DNA from: Oceanihabitans sediminis
Lineage (GTDB): Bacteria; Bacteroidota; Bacteroidia; Flavobacteriales; Flavobacteriaceae
DNA length: 64,000 nucleotides
Reading direction: 5' to 3'
NCBI RefSeq assembly: GCF_003337215.1
Contig: NZ_QPIG01000002.1
Location: 186,001-250,000 of the forward strand
The notes below the pieces were generated by a model. It searched no databases and was not told where the DNA came from. It saw nothing but the letters and a program-made list of their open reading frames with translations. The position numbers were made by a program, and so were the translations under genes. Of this stretch, positions 32,025-40,857 are shown piece by piece (position 1 is the stretch's first letter; the number at the start of each line of letters is the position of its first letter).

Positions 32025-33566
32025 ATGGAATCCAAAATAAAAAATCTTAACGAAAAACTTGCTAAAGCCTATTTAGGTGGTGGTCAAGCACGAATAGACA
32101 AACAACACGAAAAGAAAAAACTAACCGCAAGAGAGCGTGTTATGTATTTACTTGATGAAGGTTCGTTTGAAGAAATTGGCGCTTTAGTTACACATAGAAC
32201 AAAAGAATTTGGCATGGAAAGTCAGAAGTTTTATGGTGATGGAGTCGTTACAGGATATGGTACAGTAAACGGAAGATTAACTTATGTTTTTGCGCAAGAC
32301 TTCACCGTTTTTGGTGGTTCTTTATCAGAAACACATGCAGAAAAAATCTGTAAGGTTATGGATTTAGCGCTTAAAGTTGGAGCGCCAATCGTAGGCCTAA
32401 ATGATTCTGGTGGAGCAAGAATTCAAGAAGGAGTTCGTTCTCTAGGTGGTTATGCCGATATTTTCTATAAAAACGTACAATCCTCAGGGGTTATTCCACA
32501 GATATCTGCAATTATGGGACCTTGTGCTGGAGGAGCAGTTTACTCTCCTGCAATGACCGATTTTACCATGATGGTAGAAGATACTAGTTATATGTTTGTA
32601 ACTGGTCCTAACGTAGTTAAAACGGTTACAAATGAGGAAGTAACTAGCGAAGAACTTGGTGGGGCTAGTACGCACTCTACAAAATCTGGAGTAGCACATA
32701 TCACCTCTTCTAACGATGTTGAATGTTTAGAAGATATTAAAAGACTTCTAAGTTACTTACCACAAAATAATACAGAGACTCCAGAATTACTTCCTTACGA
32801 ACTAGAAGATGAAGTAAGAGATAGTCTTTCAAACATTGTTCCTGATAATGCCAATAAACCTTATGATATGCATTCGGTAATTGCAGGAATTATTGATGCG
32901 GATTCTTTTTACGAAATTCATAAGGATTATGCTGAAAATATTATTGTTGGTTTCGCTCGTTTAGGCGGAAGAAGTGTCGGTATTGTAGCCAACCAACCAA
33001 TGTTTTTAGCTGGAGTTTTAGATGTAAACAGCTCTAAAAAAGCGGCTAGATTTGTTCGTTTTTGTGATGCTTTTAATATTCCACTACTTACTCTTGAAGA
33101 TGTTCCAGGTTTCTTACCAGGAACAGACCAAGAATGGAACGGAATTATCGTTCATGGTGCGAAATTACTTTACGCATTTAGTGAAGCTACGGTGCCAAGA
33201 ATTACGGTAATTACACGTAAAGCTTATGGTGGAGCTTATGATGTAATGAACTCAAAGCATATTGGTTCGGATATGAACTTTGCTTGGCCAAGTGCAGAAA
33301 TTGCAGTTATGGGAGCTAAAGGTGCTGCGGAAATTATCTTTAAGAAAGAAATTAATGCTGCAGAAGATAAAGAAGCTAAATGGAAAGAAAAGGAAGCAGA
33401 ATATGCCAATTTATTTGCTAATCCGTATAGTGCTGCTGAAAGAGGGTTTATTGATGAAGTTATCTTACCAAAAGATACCAGACGTAAGCTAATAAAAGCT
33501 TTTGCTATGCTTGAAAATAAAGAAGTGGAAAGACCAAAGCGTAAGCATGGTAATATTCCTCTTTAA
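32025..33566 (+). CDS. Acyl-CoA carboxylase carboxyltransferase (beta) subunit, propionyl-CoA type
   Basis: The 513-residue protein has the two crotonase-like halves of PccB-type carboxyltransferases. The N-terminal half carries [35 protein letters not shown] and [19 protein letters not shown]. The C-terminal half carries [22 protein letters not shown] and [15 protein letters not shown]. The conserved Asp/Glu pattern favours propionyl-CoA over acetyl-CoA. It transfers carboxyl from biotin to the acyl-CoA, feeding the methylmalonyl-CoA route. It is the last gene of the three-gene unit, followed by a strong terminator. Confidence 0.93.
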   Translation: MESKIKNLNEKLAKAYLGGGQARIDKQHEKKKLTARERVMYLLDEGSFEEIGALVTHRTKEFGMESQKFYGDGVVTGYGTVNGRLTYVFAQDFTVFGGSLSETHAEKICKVMDLALKVGAPIVGLNDSGGARIQEGVRSLGGYADIFYKNVQSSGVIPQISAIMGPCAGGAVYSPAMTDFTMMVEDTSYMFVTGPNVVKTVTNEEVTSEELGGASTHSTKSGVAHITSSNDVECLEDIKRLLSYLPQNNTETPELLPYELEDEVRDSLSNIVPDNANKPYDMHSVIAGIIDADSFYEIHKDYAENIIVGFARLGGRSVGIVANQPMFLAGVLDVNSSKKAARFVRFCDAFNIPLLTLEDVPGFLPGTDQEWNGIIVHGAKLLYAFSEATVPRITVITRKAYGGAYDVMNSKHIGSDMNFAWPSAEIAVMGAKGAAEIIFKKEINAAEDKEAKWKEKEAEYANLFANPYSAAERGFIDEVILPKDTRRKLIKAFAMLENKEVERPKRKHGNIPL

Positions 33567-33588
33567 TTTTTTAAAATTAAATACTATT

Positions 33589-33621
33589 AAAAAAGCCAAA
33601 ACGATATGTTTTGGCTTTTTT
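33589..33621. terminator. Bidirectional terminator after the carboxylase operon
   Basis: The stem AAAAAGCCAAAAC / GTTTTGGCTTTTT with a five-base loop has A runs on the left and T runs on the right. It stops both the carboxylase operon and the converging sigma-54 operon. Confidence 0.88.
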
Positions 33622-33642
33622 ATTGTAGTTGGTTAAAACAGA

Positions 33643-34020
33643 TTATTTAAGTACTTCTGTATAAAATTCTGTTTTAAGTGCTCTAAAATTCTTCACTGTT
33701 TCAGCATATATTTTTCTATAATCTTCATGCTTATTGATATAGAATAAATCACATTCAAAATCTTCACATTCCTTATAGTTTACCATCGTTCCTTTATATT
33801 TAATAAAATCATTTAGAACGTTTTTGTTTTTAGCTGTCATTTCTGCAAACTTTTCTCCAAAAGTTTCATTTTTAACAACTTTAGATGCTATTTGAGCTAA
33901 TTTATCACTTTCATCAATACTAAATTCTATATCAGAAATCCATAAAGCTAACTCTTCAGCACTTCTTTTTTGAATTATTTCTTCATCTGTATCATGATCA
34001 AAAAAATTATTTGAATCCAT
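33643..34020 (-). CDS. Unknown acidic protein, last gene of the sigma-54 operon
   Basis: I recognise no family. The 125-residue soluble protein is acidic and helical. It starts MDSNNFFDHDTDEEIIQKRS and continues with EELALWISDIEFSIDESDKL. It carries two cysteines in YKECEDFECDLFYINKHEDY (near 80-99). There is no export signal. It follows the Gre-factor gene by 13 bases in the operon that begins at the sigma-54 promoter near 36.0 kb, so it probably acts in the same stress or nitrogen response. Confidence 0.7.
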   Translation of the reverse strand: MDSNNFFDHDTDEEIIQKRSAEELALWISDIEFSIDESDKLAQIASKVVKNETFGEKFAEMTAKNKNVLNDFIKYKGTMVNYKECEDFECDLFYINKHEDYRKIYAETVKNFRALKTEFYTEVLK

Positions 34021-34033
34021 AATTAAAATATTT

Positions 34034-34435
34034 TTAGTTTACTTGTTGTGTTTGTTTTACTTCTTTTATTTCTAAAGCTTTTGTTCCACCAGGGAAATCC
34101 CAATCAATTACATCTCCTTTTGCATAACCAATTATAGCTAAGCCCATTGGCGAAAGTACGGAAACTTTTTTATTTGCAAAATCATTTTCTGTTGGAGACA
34201 CTAAGGTAAAAGAATTTTCCCATCCGTCACTAGTTCCTACAATCACTTCGGTATTGAACCTAATAACGTCTGTTGGTAACTCTGCTTCATCTAATATAAT
34301 AGCACTTTCTAATTCATTTTTCAATCTTGTAATAGATTGTTTTCTAGAGGAAGCTTTTTCACTATCGGATAAAGCAAGCAGTTGTTTTAAAATAACATAC
34401 TCCTTTTTCTCTAATACTATACTACCATATCTCAT
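34034..34435 (-). CDS. GreA/GreB-family elongation factor (Rnk-like, short coiled coil)
   Basis: The 133-residue protein has an N-terminal helical region (KKEYVILKQLLALSDSEKAS, to about residue 50) shorter than in GreA. The C-terminal FKBP-like Gre domain carries DVIRFNTEVIVGTSDGWENSFTLV in outline and LSPMGLAIIGYAKGDVIDW. The family binds the RNA polymerase secondary channel. Rnk-like members with short coiled coils do not stimulate transcript cleavage in the way GreA does, and their targets are less clear. It sits between glutamate dehydrogenase and the unknown acidic protein. Confidence 0.83.
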   Translation of the reverse strand: MRYGSIVLEKKEYVILKQLLALSDSEKASSRKQSITRLKNELESAIILDEAELPTDVIRFNTEVIVGTSDGWENSFTLVSPTENDFANKKVSVLSPMGLAIIGYAKGDVIDWDFPGGTKALEIKEVKQTQQVN

Positions 34436-34456
34436 TTGAAATAAATTTTATAATTA

Positions 34457-35758
34457 TCATGGGAATATCCCTCTTTGTATGTATGCTTTTTCTATTCGCT
34501 CAATTGCTATAAAATAAGCTGCAGATCGAAAATCAATTTTCTTGTCTTCAGATTTTGCTAAAACTCTTTTAAAAGCGTCTTTTATCTTTTTATCAATTTT
34601 AGCTAATACTTCTTCTAACTCCCAAATTTCTCCGTTTCTGTTTTGTAGCCATTCAAAATAACTACCAATTACTCCACCTGAATTACATAAAATATCTGGA
34701 ATAATTGTAACTCCCTTTTCTAGTAATATTTTTTCAGCCTCAACTGTTGTTGGTCCGTTAGCACCTTCAGCAATTAATGAAGCTTTGATTTTATGTGCAT
34801 TGTTTTTTGTTATTTGACTACCTAAAGCAGCTGGAATACAAATGTCGCAATCTAAAGTGAAGAAATCTTCTTTTTTAACAGAAGAAGATCCAGGGAAGTC
34901 TAAAATACTTCCATTATTGTTTAAGGTGTATTTAAATAAATCTTCAACTGAAAGTCCTTCGGTGTTTTGTATAGCACCAAAAGCATCTTGTACTGCTACC
35001 ATTTTAGCTCCTTCTTTTTCTAAGAAGTGCGCAGCCCAATAACCTACATTTCCAAAACCTTGAACAATAAACTTTTTATCTTTTAGAGGAATGTTTTTGT
35101 TTTCTGCCCAATATTTTATGGTTAAAAATACTCCAAACCCTGTTGCTCTATCTCTACCTTCTAAACCTCCAGACCCAACTGGCTTACCAGTTACAACATG
35201 TTGGTTTTTAGAACGCTCTGATGGTGCTTTTGTAGACATATAAGTATCTGCAATCCACGCCATAGTTTGTGCGTTGGTATTCACATCTGGAGCAGGAATA
35301 TCATGTTCTGGCCCAATATTTTCACCTAAAGCATAAGCAAAACGTCTTGTAATTCTTTCTAATTCTGTATTAGAATATTTAGAAGGATCAATTTGGATTC
35401 CTCCTTTAGCTCCACCGTAAGGCAAACCAGCTAAGGAAGTTTTCCAGGTCATCCACATTGCCAAAGCTTTAACAGAATCTATATCAATAGTAGGGTGATA
35501 ACGCAAACCTCCTTTATAAGGTCCTAAAGCGTTGTTATGTTGTACCCTGTAACCTTTAAAGATCTCTACGTCTCCATTATCCATACGAACTGGAAAATGA
35601 ATAATTAATTCATTATTAGTGACTGCTAGTATTTTTTTAATGTTCGGATTTAAGCCAACCATATTTGCTGCTACTTCAAATTGTTCCATAACATTTGATA
35701 GCATGCCTTGTTTTTGCTTTGGTTGCTCTTTCTTTTTTAAATCTTTTGTTAATGTCAT
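34457..35758 (-). CDS. Glutamate dehydrogenase (Glu/Leu/Phe/Val dehydrogenase family)
   Basis: The enzyme interconverts glutamate with 2-oxoglutarate and ammonia. The 433-residue protein has the catalytic Lys region LPYGGAKGGIQIDP (near 111-124), the Asp region DIPAPDVNTNAQTMAW and the Rossmann GFGNVG (near 229-234). Its length fits hexameric enzymes. Cofactor preference cannot be settled by eye. Its location in a sigma-54 operon beside an NtrC-type regulator suggests control by nitrogen or energy state, unlike a constitutive gene. Confidence 0.93.
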   Translation of the reverse strand: MTLTKDLKKKEQPKQKQGMLSNVMEQFEVAANMVGLNPNIKKILAVTNNELIIHFPVRMDNGDVEIFKGYRVQHNNALGPYKGGLRYHPTIDIDSVKALAMWMTWKTSLAGLPYGGAKGGIQIDPSKYSNTELERITRRFAYALGENIGPEHDIPAPDVNTNAQTMAWIADTYMSTKAPSERSKNQHVVTGKPVGSGGLEGRDRATGFGVFLTIKYWAENKNIPLKDKKFIVQGFGNVGYWAAHFLEKEGAKMVAVQDAFGAIQNTEGLSVEDLFKYTLNNNGSILDFPGSSSVKKEDFFTLDCDICIPAALGSQITKNNAHKIKASLIAEGANGPTTVEAEKILLEKGVTIIPDILCNSGGVIGSYFEWLQNRNGEIWELEEVLAKIDKKIKDAFKRVLAKSEDKKIDFRSAAYFIAIERIEKAYIQRGIFP

Positions 35759-35768
35759 TTTCTTTTGT

Positions 35769-35957
35769 TTAGAGAATTTCTTTTGCAGTTTGGTACCCTA
35801 AGATACCTTTTTCTGTGTTTATATCATAATCTATATTACTATTAGATACTTTTTGATATTCACTACACGACCATATAAAGTTTTTGTTTTCAGTTAAACT
35901 ACAATCGGTAATAAACGTACAACTATTGCAAATGCTGCTTTCTAAAGCACTATTCAT
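35769..35957 (-). CDS. 62-residue cysteine-rich protein, first gene of the sigma-54 operon
   Basis: The small protein has Cys at about 10, 13, 19 and 31 (ICNSCTFITDCSLTENKNF, then WSCSEYQ). This CxxC-x5-C-x11-C spacing could hold zinc or an Fe-S cluster. The tail is polar (YDINTEKGILGYQTAKEIL). Similar small proteins occur in Flavobacteria, but I know no assigned function. It starts about 19 bases after the transcription start predicted from the sigma-54 promoter and ends 10 bases before glutamate dehydrogenase. Confidence 0.7.
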   Translation of the reverse strand: MNSALESSICNSCTFITDCSLTENKNFIWSCSEYQKVSNSNIDYDINTEKGILGYQTAKEIL

Positions 35958-35986
35958 ATTTATTATTTTAAATATCCTGAATATAT

Positions 35987-36002
35987 AGCAACAGTTATGC
36001 CA
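35987..36002 (-). promoter_or_regulatory. Sigma-54 promoter of the 62-residue protein/glutamate dehydrogenase operon
   Basis: The reverse strand reads TGGCATAACTGTTGCT, a full match to TGGCAY-R-N4-TTGCW with the correct GG-to-GC spacing. The predicted start of transcription is near 35,976, about 19 bases before the ATG at 35,957. Confidence 0.85.
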
Positions 36003-36090
36003 TCTAATAGTAAAAAAACTAAACCCAAAACAACATTATGTTATTCAACTAGTTATAACAATCAATTAAAGATTCAAAATTTATAAAACC

Positions 36091-36126
36091 GTGGCAATAC
36101 ACCACAGGTGAGTAAAATTACCACAG
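36091..36126. promoter_or_regulatory. Probable upstream activator sites for the sigma-54 promoter
   Basis: GTGG-CAATACA-CCAC forms an inverted repeat, and ACCACAG occurs at 36,101 and again at 36,120 (ACCACAG overlapping ACCACAGTAG). The sites lie about 90-125 bases before the promoter, the usual distance for NtrC-type enhancer binding, and just after the activator gene's stop codon. Confidence 0.5.
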
Positions 36127-36132
36127 TAGTTT

Positions 36133-37473
36133 TTATGTGTATTTTTTAATTTTTTCGGTAAGCGTTTTTCTGTCTATTTGTAGAATTTTTGCAGCCTTTG
36201 TTTTGTTATTGTTTGTTGCTTCTAAAACCTTTAAAATATGATTTTTCTCTATAATTTTTAAAGGTAATAATTCGGACTGCTCATTTTCAGGAAAATCAAT
36301 ATTGTATTTTAATTGTTCTGGCAAATCACCTATAGTAACCTGCTTGTCGCACATGATTACAGCACGTTGAATGGTGTTTTCTAGCTCTCTAATGTTACCT
36401 GGCCACTCATAACGTTCTAATGCATCTACAGCTTCTTGGGTAATACTGATAAGATTGTCTTTAAATTCTACTCCATATTTAAGTAAGAATTTTTTAGTCA
36501 ATAGCAGAATATCTTCCTTACGATGCCTCAGTGGTGGTACTTCAAATTCTACTACCGTTAAACGATAATAAAGATCTTCTCTAAATCTACCGGATGCAAT
36601 CAAATCTTTTAAATTTAGATTGGTAGCTGCAATAACACGCACATCAATAGGTTCTACTTTTTGAGAACCTACCCGAACCACTTCTTTTTCTTGTAAAACA
36701 CGAAGTAAACGTAATTGCGTAGCCAGAGAAGCATTACCTATTTCGTCTAGAAAAATAGTTCCTTTATTAGCCGCTTGAAAGAATCCGTCTCGTTTTTCAT
36801 CGGCTCCGGTAAAAGCCCCTTTCGCATAACCAAACAACTCCGATTCTAATAAATTTTCTGGAATAGCCCCACAATTCACCGCAATAAAAGGAGCTGTTCT
36901 GTATTTCCCCATATAGTGAATAGAACGCGCTACAAGTTCTTTTCCTGTACCGCTTTCTCCTGTTACAAAAACCGTTGCTTTATTATCTTTAACACGATTA
37001 ATAACGTCTATTACCTTTTTAATTGCTTTAGACTGGCCAATAATTTCACCATAAGTAGCTTCTTCTACTTTTTTGGTGGCAAGCACCGGACTTTTCTTTG
37101 GCTTATTTACTAATGCATTTGAAACAGCATTTTTTAATTCTTCTTTAGTAAAAGGCTTTGTTACATATTCTATAGCCCCAGATTTCATTGCGCCTAAAGC
37201 TCCGTCAATTGAAGGATACCCCGTAACGACTAACTTTGGAATTTTTGGGAAATGGTCGGAAACATATTTAACCAATTCTAAACCATCTACACCAGGCATT
37301 TTTAAATCTGTAATAAGCAAATCTATAGTCTTATCTTGTAGAATAGCAATAGCTTCCTTTACAGAAACAGCCTTATAAGTATGATAGTTTAGTGCTTGTA
37401 AATGGCGTTGAATTAGTTCTAGAATATGAACATCATCATCTACAATTAATATATTTTCACGATTAAGTTCCAT
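36133..37473 (-). CDS. NtrC-type sigma-54-dependent response regulator
   Basis: The 446-residue protein has a receiver domain (about 1-120; phosphorylated Asp56 in LLITDLKMPG, Lys106 in VTKPFT). An AAA+ domain (about 143-375) has the Walker A GESGTGKE at 172-179 and the sigma-54-contacting GAFTGA at 219-224. A Fis-type HTH forms the C-terminus (NNNKTKAAKILQIDRKTLTE). It lies three bases after its kinase gene, and its likely target promoter begins 131 bases further on. Confidence 0.95.
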   Translation of the reverse strand: MELNRENILIVDDDVHILELIQRHLQALNYHTYKAVSVKEAIAILQDKTIDLLITDLKMPGVDGLELVKYVSDHFPKIPKLVVTGYPSIDGALGAMKSGAIEYVTKPFTKEELKNAVSNALVNKPKKSPVLATKKVEEATYGEIIGQSKAIKKVIDVINRVKDNKATVFVTGESGTGKELVARSIHYMGKYRTAPFIAVNCGAIPENLLESELFGYAKGAFTGADEKRDGFFQAANKGTIFLDEIGNASLATQLRLLRVLQEKEVVRVGSQKVEPIDVRVIAATNLNLKDLIASGRFREDLYYRLTVVEFEVPPLRHRKEDILLLTKKFLLKYGVEFKDNLISITQEAVDALERYEWPGNIRELENTIQRAVIMCDKQVTIGDLPEQLKYNIDFPENEQSELLPLKIIEKNHILKVLEATNNNKTKAAKILQIDRKTLTEKIKKYT

Positions 37474-37475
37474 GC

Positions 37476-38576
37476 TTATTTTTTAGGAAATTTTATAGTA
37501 AAGGTAGTTCCTTTTGGAGTATTCGGACTGTGTTCAATGGTTCCTTTATGGCTTTTAACAATTCCGTGAACAACACTCAAACCTAAGCCAGAGCCCTCTC
37601 CTACTTGTTTGGTTGTAAAAAATGGGTTGAATATATTTTCGCTTTTTGAAACATCAATACCTTCTCCTTCATCACTAATTTCAATAATAATATTTTTAAT
37701 ATTCTGTCTTACATTCACCGTGATAGTACCATTTTCAGGTGAAAAATGAATGGCATTGATTATTAAATTGAAAATTACTTGGGTTAACTGAATACTATCT
37801 ACACGATACGGAATATCTTCTTCTAAAATTTGAACCTTACAATCTATATGTTTTGAAATGAAATTTGGTTTTAAAAGACTAATCGCATCCTTAATGATTG
37901 GAACAATATTGGTTTGTTTCATTTGATGCGGCATTTCACAAGAAAAAAACATTAATTTCTTAACCACTTCTCGTGAGTAAATTGCGCTATTGGTTATTTT
38001 CTCTAAGTCACTAGTAGCATCTTTATTATCTGCAAATTGATCTTTCAGTAATTCAGAATAACCTAGAATATTTGCTAAAGGCGTATTAAGTTCATGGGCA
38101 ATTCCTGCAGTAATCTCACCTAAAATAGATAGTCTATCTACACGCTCCATTTGCCGTTTTGCCATTAATTCCTTTTCGATAATTTGCTTGCGTTCAAACA
38201 AATTCCCTATTTCTGAAGCAACTTTTTGAATAAGTCGTTTCTCTTCATTTAAAAAATCATTAGAAGTATATTTATCTTCAGAATATCCAACTTTTATAGA
38301 GCCTATAGGAATATTGAAAGCCTTAATAGCCGATAAAAGAAACACCTTGTTTACAGGTTCTTCTCCTTCTCTAAAAATCTCTTTATTTAATAATATTTCT
38401 ACCGAAGCATCTTCTGGGTACCTTACCGCCTTTTGCAAGCTATTTGCTATAACTTGTATGGTAGGACTTAGGTTTTCTAGATTACTATTTGCGATAAATG
38501 AACTTACAGCATAAAGGCACTTTAGTTCTTTAATACGTTCTTTTAGTTTTTCTTCAGCAGAAATTAATGCTTTCAT
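37476..38576 (-). CDS. Soluble sensor histidine kinase paired with the NtrC-type regulator
   Basis: The 366-residue kinase has no membrane segment. Residues about 15-130 form a GAF-like sensor domain (LKCLYAVSSFIANSNLENLS). The dimerisation helix has the phosphoacceptor His161 in AGIAHELNTPLANI. The ATPase domain has N-box NLIINAIHFSP, DEGEGIDV, FFTTKQVGEGSGLGLS and the last box GTTFTIKFP. A cytosolic sensor domain means it responds to an internal signal. It is the first gene of the two-gene unit with the regulator. Confidence 0.92.
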   Translation of the reverse strand: MKALISAEEKLKERIKELKCLYAVSSFIANSNLENLSPTIQVIANSLQKAVRYPEDASVEILLNKEIFREGEEPVNKVFLLSAIKAFNIPIGSIKVGYSEDKYTSNDFLNEEKRLIQKVASEIGNLFERKQIIEKELMAKRQMERVDRLSILGEITAGIAHELNTPLANILGYSELLKDQFADNKDATSDLEKITNSAIYSREVVKKLMFFSCEMPHQMKQTNIVPIIKDAISLLKPNFISKHIDCKVQILEEDIPYRVDSIQLTQVIFNLIINAIHFSPENGTITVNVRQNIKNIIIEISDEGEGIDVSKSENIFNPFFTTKQVGEGSGLGLSVVHGIVKSHKGTIEHSPNTPKGTTFTIKFPKK

Positions 38577-38593
38577 TTTATAAGTTTACCTAA

Positions 38594-38601
38594 CAAAAAT
38601 A
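38594..38601 (-). promoter_or_regulatory. -7 box for the histidine kinase/regulator pair
   Basis: The reverse strand reads TATTTTTG, 17 bases before the kinase start codon. Confidence 0.5.
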
Positions 38602-38674
38602 CACATTTAAATTAGCTATATAAATATTAACAATGTATTATAGTTTTCTTATTATTTACTTTTAACATTTAAAG

Positions 38675-38682
38675 TACATTTG
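38675..38682 (+). promoter_or_regulatory. -7 box next to the MFS transporter start codon
   Basis: TACATTTG ends four bases before the ATG at 38,687, the same near-leaderless geometry as rlmD. Confidence 0.5.
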
Positions 38683-38686
38683 CAAA

Positions 38687-39898
38687 ATGCAAAATCAGTC
38701 AGTAAAATTTGAATTTATTGCCTTAATGGCTTCCCTAATGTCTATTGTAGCATTGGCCATTGATGCAATTTTACCCGCAATAACTTCTATTGGTATAGCG
38801 ATTAATAGTCATGATAGCACCAATAACCAATTGCTAGTTACTATGATTTTCTTAGGCTTAGGATTTGGTCAGTTACTTTTTGGCCCCTTATCGGATAGCT
38901 TTGGAAGAAAACCAATTGTATATATAGGAATTAGCATTTTTACCGTTGCTAGTATCATTTGCGTACTATCACCTAGTTTGGAGTGGATGGTTTTTGGTAG
39001 AGTACTACAAGGCATAGGATTGGCTGCACCTAGAACAATTGCTATTGCTATTATTAGAGATATGTATAAAGGAGATTATATGGCGAAAATCATGTCTTTT
39101 GTTACCACCTTCTTTATTCTGGTACCTGTTATTGCTCCGCTTATGGGGAAATTTATTTTGAACCACTATAATTGGAAAGGTATTTTTTATGTGCAACTAC
39201 TTATATCTCTTATTGTAACCATATGGTTTTGGCGAAGACAGCCAGAAACACAAAAGCCTGAACACAAAATAAAGTTTAGTAGACATGTTTTTACAGATGG
39301 CTTAAAAGAATTATTGAAACATAAAGAAACCATTGGTTTTACAATTATTTCCGGATTTATATCTGGGGCTTTTATTGTGTATTTAAGTGCTTCACAAATC
39401 ATATTTGAAAAACAGTACAATTTGGTTGAAGAATTTCCTTTTATTTTTGCTGGACTTGCAGCTGGTGTTGGACTTTCTACTTTCTTAAACGGAAGTTTTG
39501 TGATGCGATTAGGTATGTGGCGATTATCCTTTTTAGCAATCATTATATTCAGTTTAAATGCCTTTCTTTATGTGCTTTTATTTTGGAATAGTGCTAACCC
39601 TGTTTTGCCGGTTTTATTGTTTTTTATGGCTATTCAGTTTTTTACTATAGGCTTTATCTTCGGAAATATTAGAGCTATTGCCATGGAGCCTATTGGACAT
39701 GTGGCGGGTATTGGAGCAGCAATCACAGGCTTTGTTTCTACAATCATGGCCGTTCCTATTGCTAATTTTATTGGAAGCTTTGTCAAAGAAACAGCACTTC
39801 CGTTATTTATTGGATTTACCATATTTGGTCTGCTATCCCTTTCTATCTTTATTTATTTGAAACGTAGCGTACAAGTTACCTCAGAGCAACTTGCTTAA
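38687..39898 (+). CDS. MFS drug-resistance transporter, Bcr/CflA type
   Basis: The 403-residue inner-membrane protein has 12 hydrophobic segments. The major-facilitator motif between helices 2 and 3 reads GQLLFGPLSDSFGRKPIVYIG (described in outline, about 65-85). The helix 4-5 region VFGRVLQGIGLAAPRTIAIAII in outline and an N-terminal MASLMSIVALAIDAILPAI are typical of the Bcr/CflA drug:proton antiporters. The substrate is unknown. It is a single-gene unit with its own promoter. Confidence 0.88.
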   Translation: MQNQSVKFEFIALMASLMSIVALAIDAILPAITSIGIAINSHDSTNNQLLVTMIFLGLGFGQLLFGPLSDSFGRKPIVYIGISIFTVASIICVLSPSLEWMVFGRVLQGIGLAAPRTIAIAIIRDMYKGDYMAKIMSFVTTFFILVPVIAPLMGKFILNHYNWKGIFYVQLLISLIVTIWFWRRQPETQKPEHKIKFSRHVFTDGLKELLKHKETIGFTIISGFISGAFIVYLSASQIIFEKQYNLVEEFPFIFAGLAAGVGLSTFLNGSFVMRLGMWRLSFLAIIIFSLNAFLYVLLFWNSANPVLPVLLFFMAIQFFTIGFIFGNIRAIAMEPIGHVAGIGAAITGFVSTIMAVPIANFIGSFVKETALPLFIGFTIFGLLSLSIFIYLKRSVQVTSEQLA

Positions 39899-39989
39899 AC
39901 TTCTATAAAAAAATAAATACTGAGATATTTTAGAGAGGAAAAAACCTCAACAAATACCTCAGCATAAATTGTAATTTTTAGATAGTGAA

Positions 39990-40751
39990 TTACCTTTTCT
40001 TTCCTTTAGGTTTTACTTCTTTAATTCTAACATAAATAAGCTTTGTTCTTCCTTTTGAACCTTCGCGTCTTTCTATTTCAAAGTTCGGAATAGATTTAAT
40101 TAATGGTGTTAATTTTTGGTAACCATAGTTTCTAGAATCGAAATTAGGTTGTTTCTTTTGAAGCAATCCACCAACATCTCCTAAAAATGCCCATCCGTCA
40201 TCATCTGCTACATCTTCAATGGTAGTAGCTATAAAACGAATTTCTTTCGGCGTAATCTTATCTACATTGTCTTTGCCTTTCTTAGAGGTATCCACCGATT
40301 CTGATTCGTTTTCGGAATCTTGTTGTTTTAATATTTCTATATAAATAAACTTATCGCAAGCAACAATAAATGGGTTTGGAGTTTTCTTTTCACCAATACC
40401 ATACACTTTCATACCAGCTTCACGTAAACGGGTAGCTAAACGAGTAAAATCGCTATCACTAGAAACCAAACAGAAACCATCTACCTTCTCGGAATACAGA
40501 ATATCCATTGCATCTATAATCATAGCAGAGTCAGTAGCATTTTTTCCTGTAGTATAACCATATTGCTGTATAGGAGTAATGGCATTTTCAAGAAGCATAT
40601 TTTTCCATTTTGACAAATGTGGCTTGGTCCAATCTCCGTAAATTCTTTTAATAGTTGGGTTACCATATTTAGCAATTTCCTCCATCATTTCTTTCACATA
40701 AGCCGACGGAATATTATCTCCATCAATAAGTACTGCTAATTTTATATCCAT
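39990..40751 (-). CDS. NYN-domain ribonuclease-like protein with C-terminal LOTUS/OST-HTH domain
   Basis: The 253-residue protein has an N-terminal NYN (PIN-like) domain at about 1-150. Its conserved aspartates are in LIDGDNIPSAYV (near 8-19), NATDSAMIIDAMDIL and LVSSDSDFTRLATRLRE. After an acidic linker (about 150-170) comes an OST-HTH/LOTUS domain (about 172-245; DDGWAFLGDVGGLLQKKQPNF in outline). The combination predicts RNA binding plus metal-dependent cleavage, as in animal MARF1/Limkain-like proteins. The RNA targets in bacteria are unknown. It is a single gene. Confidence 0.88.
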   Translation of the reverse strand: MDIKLAVLIDGDNIPSAYVKEMMEEIAKYGNPTIKRIYGDWTKPHLSKWKNMLLENAITPIQQYGYTTGKNATDSAMIIDAMDILYSEKVDGFCLVSSDSDFTRLATRLREAGMKVYGIGEKKTPNPFIVACDKFIYIEILKQQDSENESESVDTSKKGKDNVDKITPKEIRFIATTIEDVADDDGWAFLGDVGGLLQKKQPNFDSRNYGYQKLTPLIKSIPNFEIERREGSKGRTKLIYVRIKEVKPKGKKR

Positions 40752-40800
40752 AAATTTTAATCGTATTTTTTTATCGCTTAAATATAATTGCTTTAAATGG

Positions 40801-40829
40801 AAAAACCACTCTAAATAGAATGGTTTTTA
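40801..40829 (-). terminator. Hairpin between the NYN and desaturase genes
   Basis: AAAAACCACTCT pairs imperfectly with AGAATGGTTTTT, and the T run is suited to the reverse strand. It lies after the desaturase stop region only if read from that strand's upstream side, so assignment to one transcript is uncertain. Confidence 0.5.
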
Positions 40830-40857
40830 TATAATCTGTTGCTTTTTGGTGTATTTT

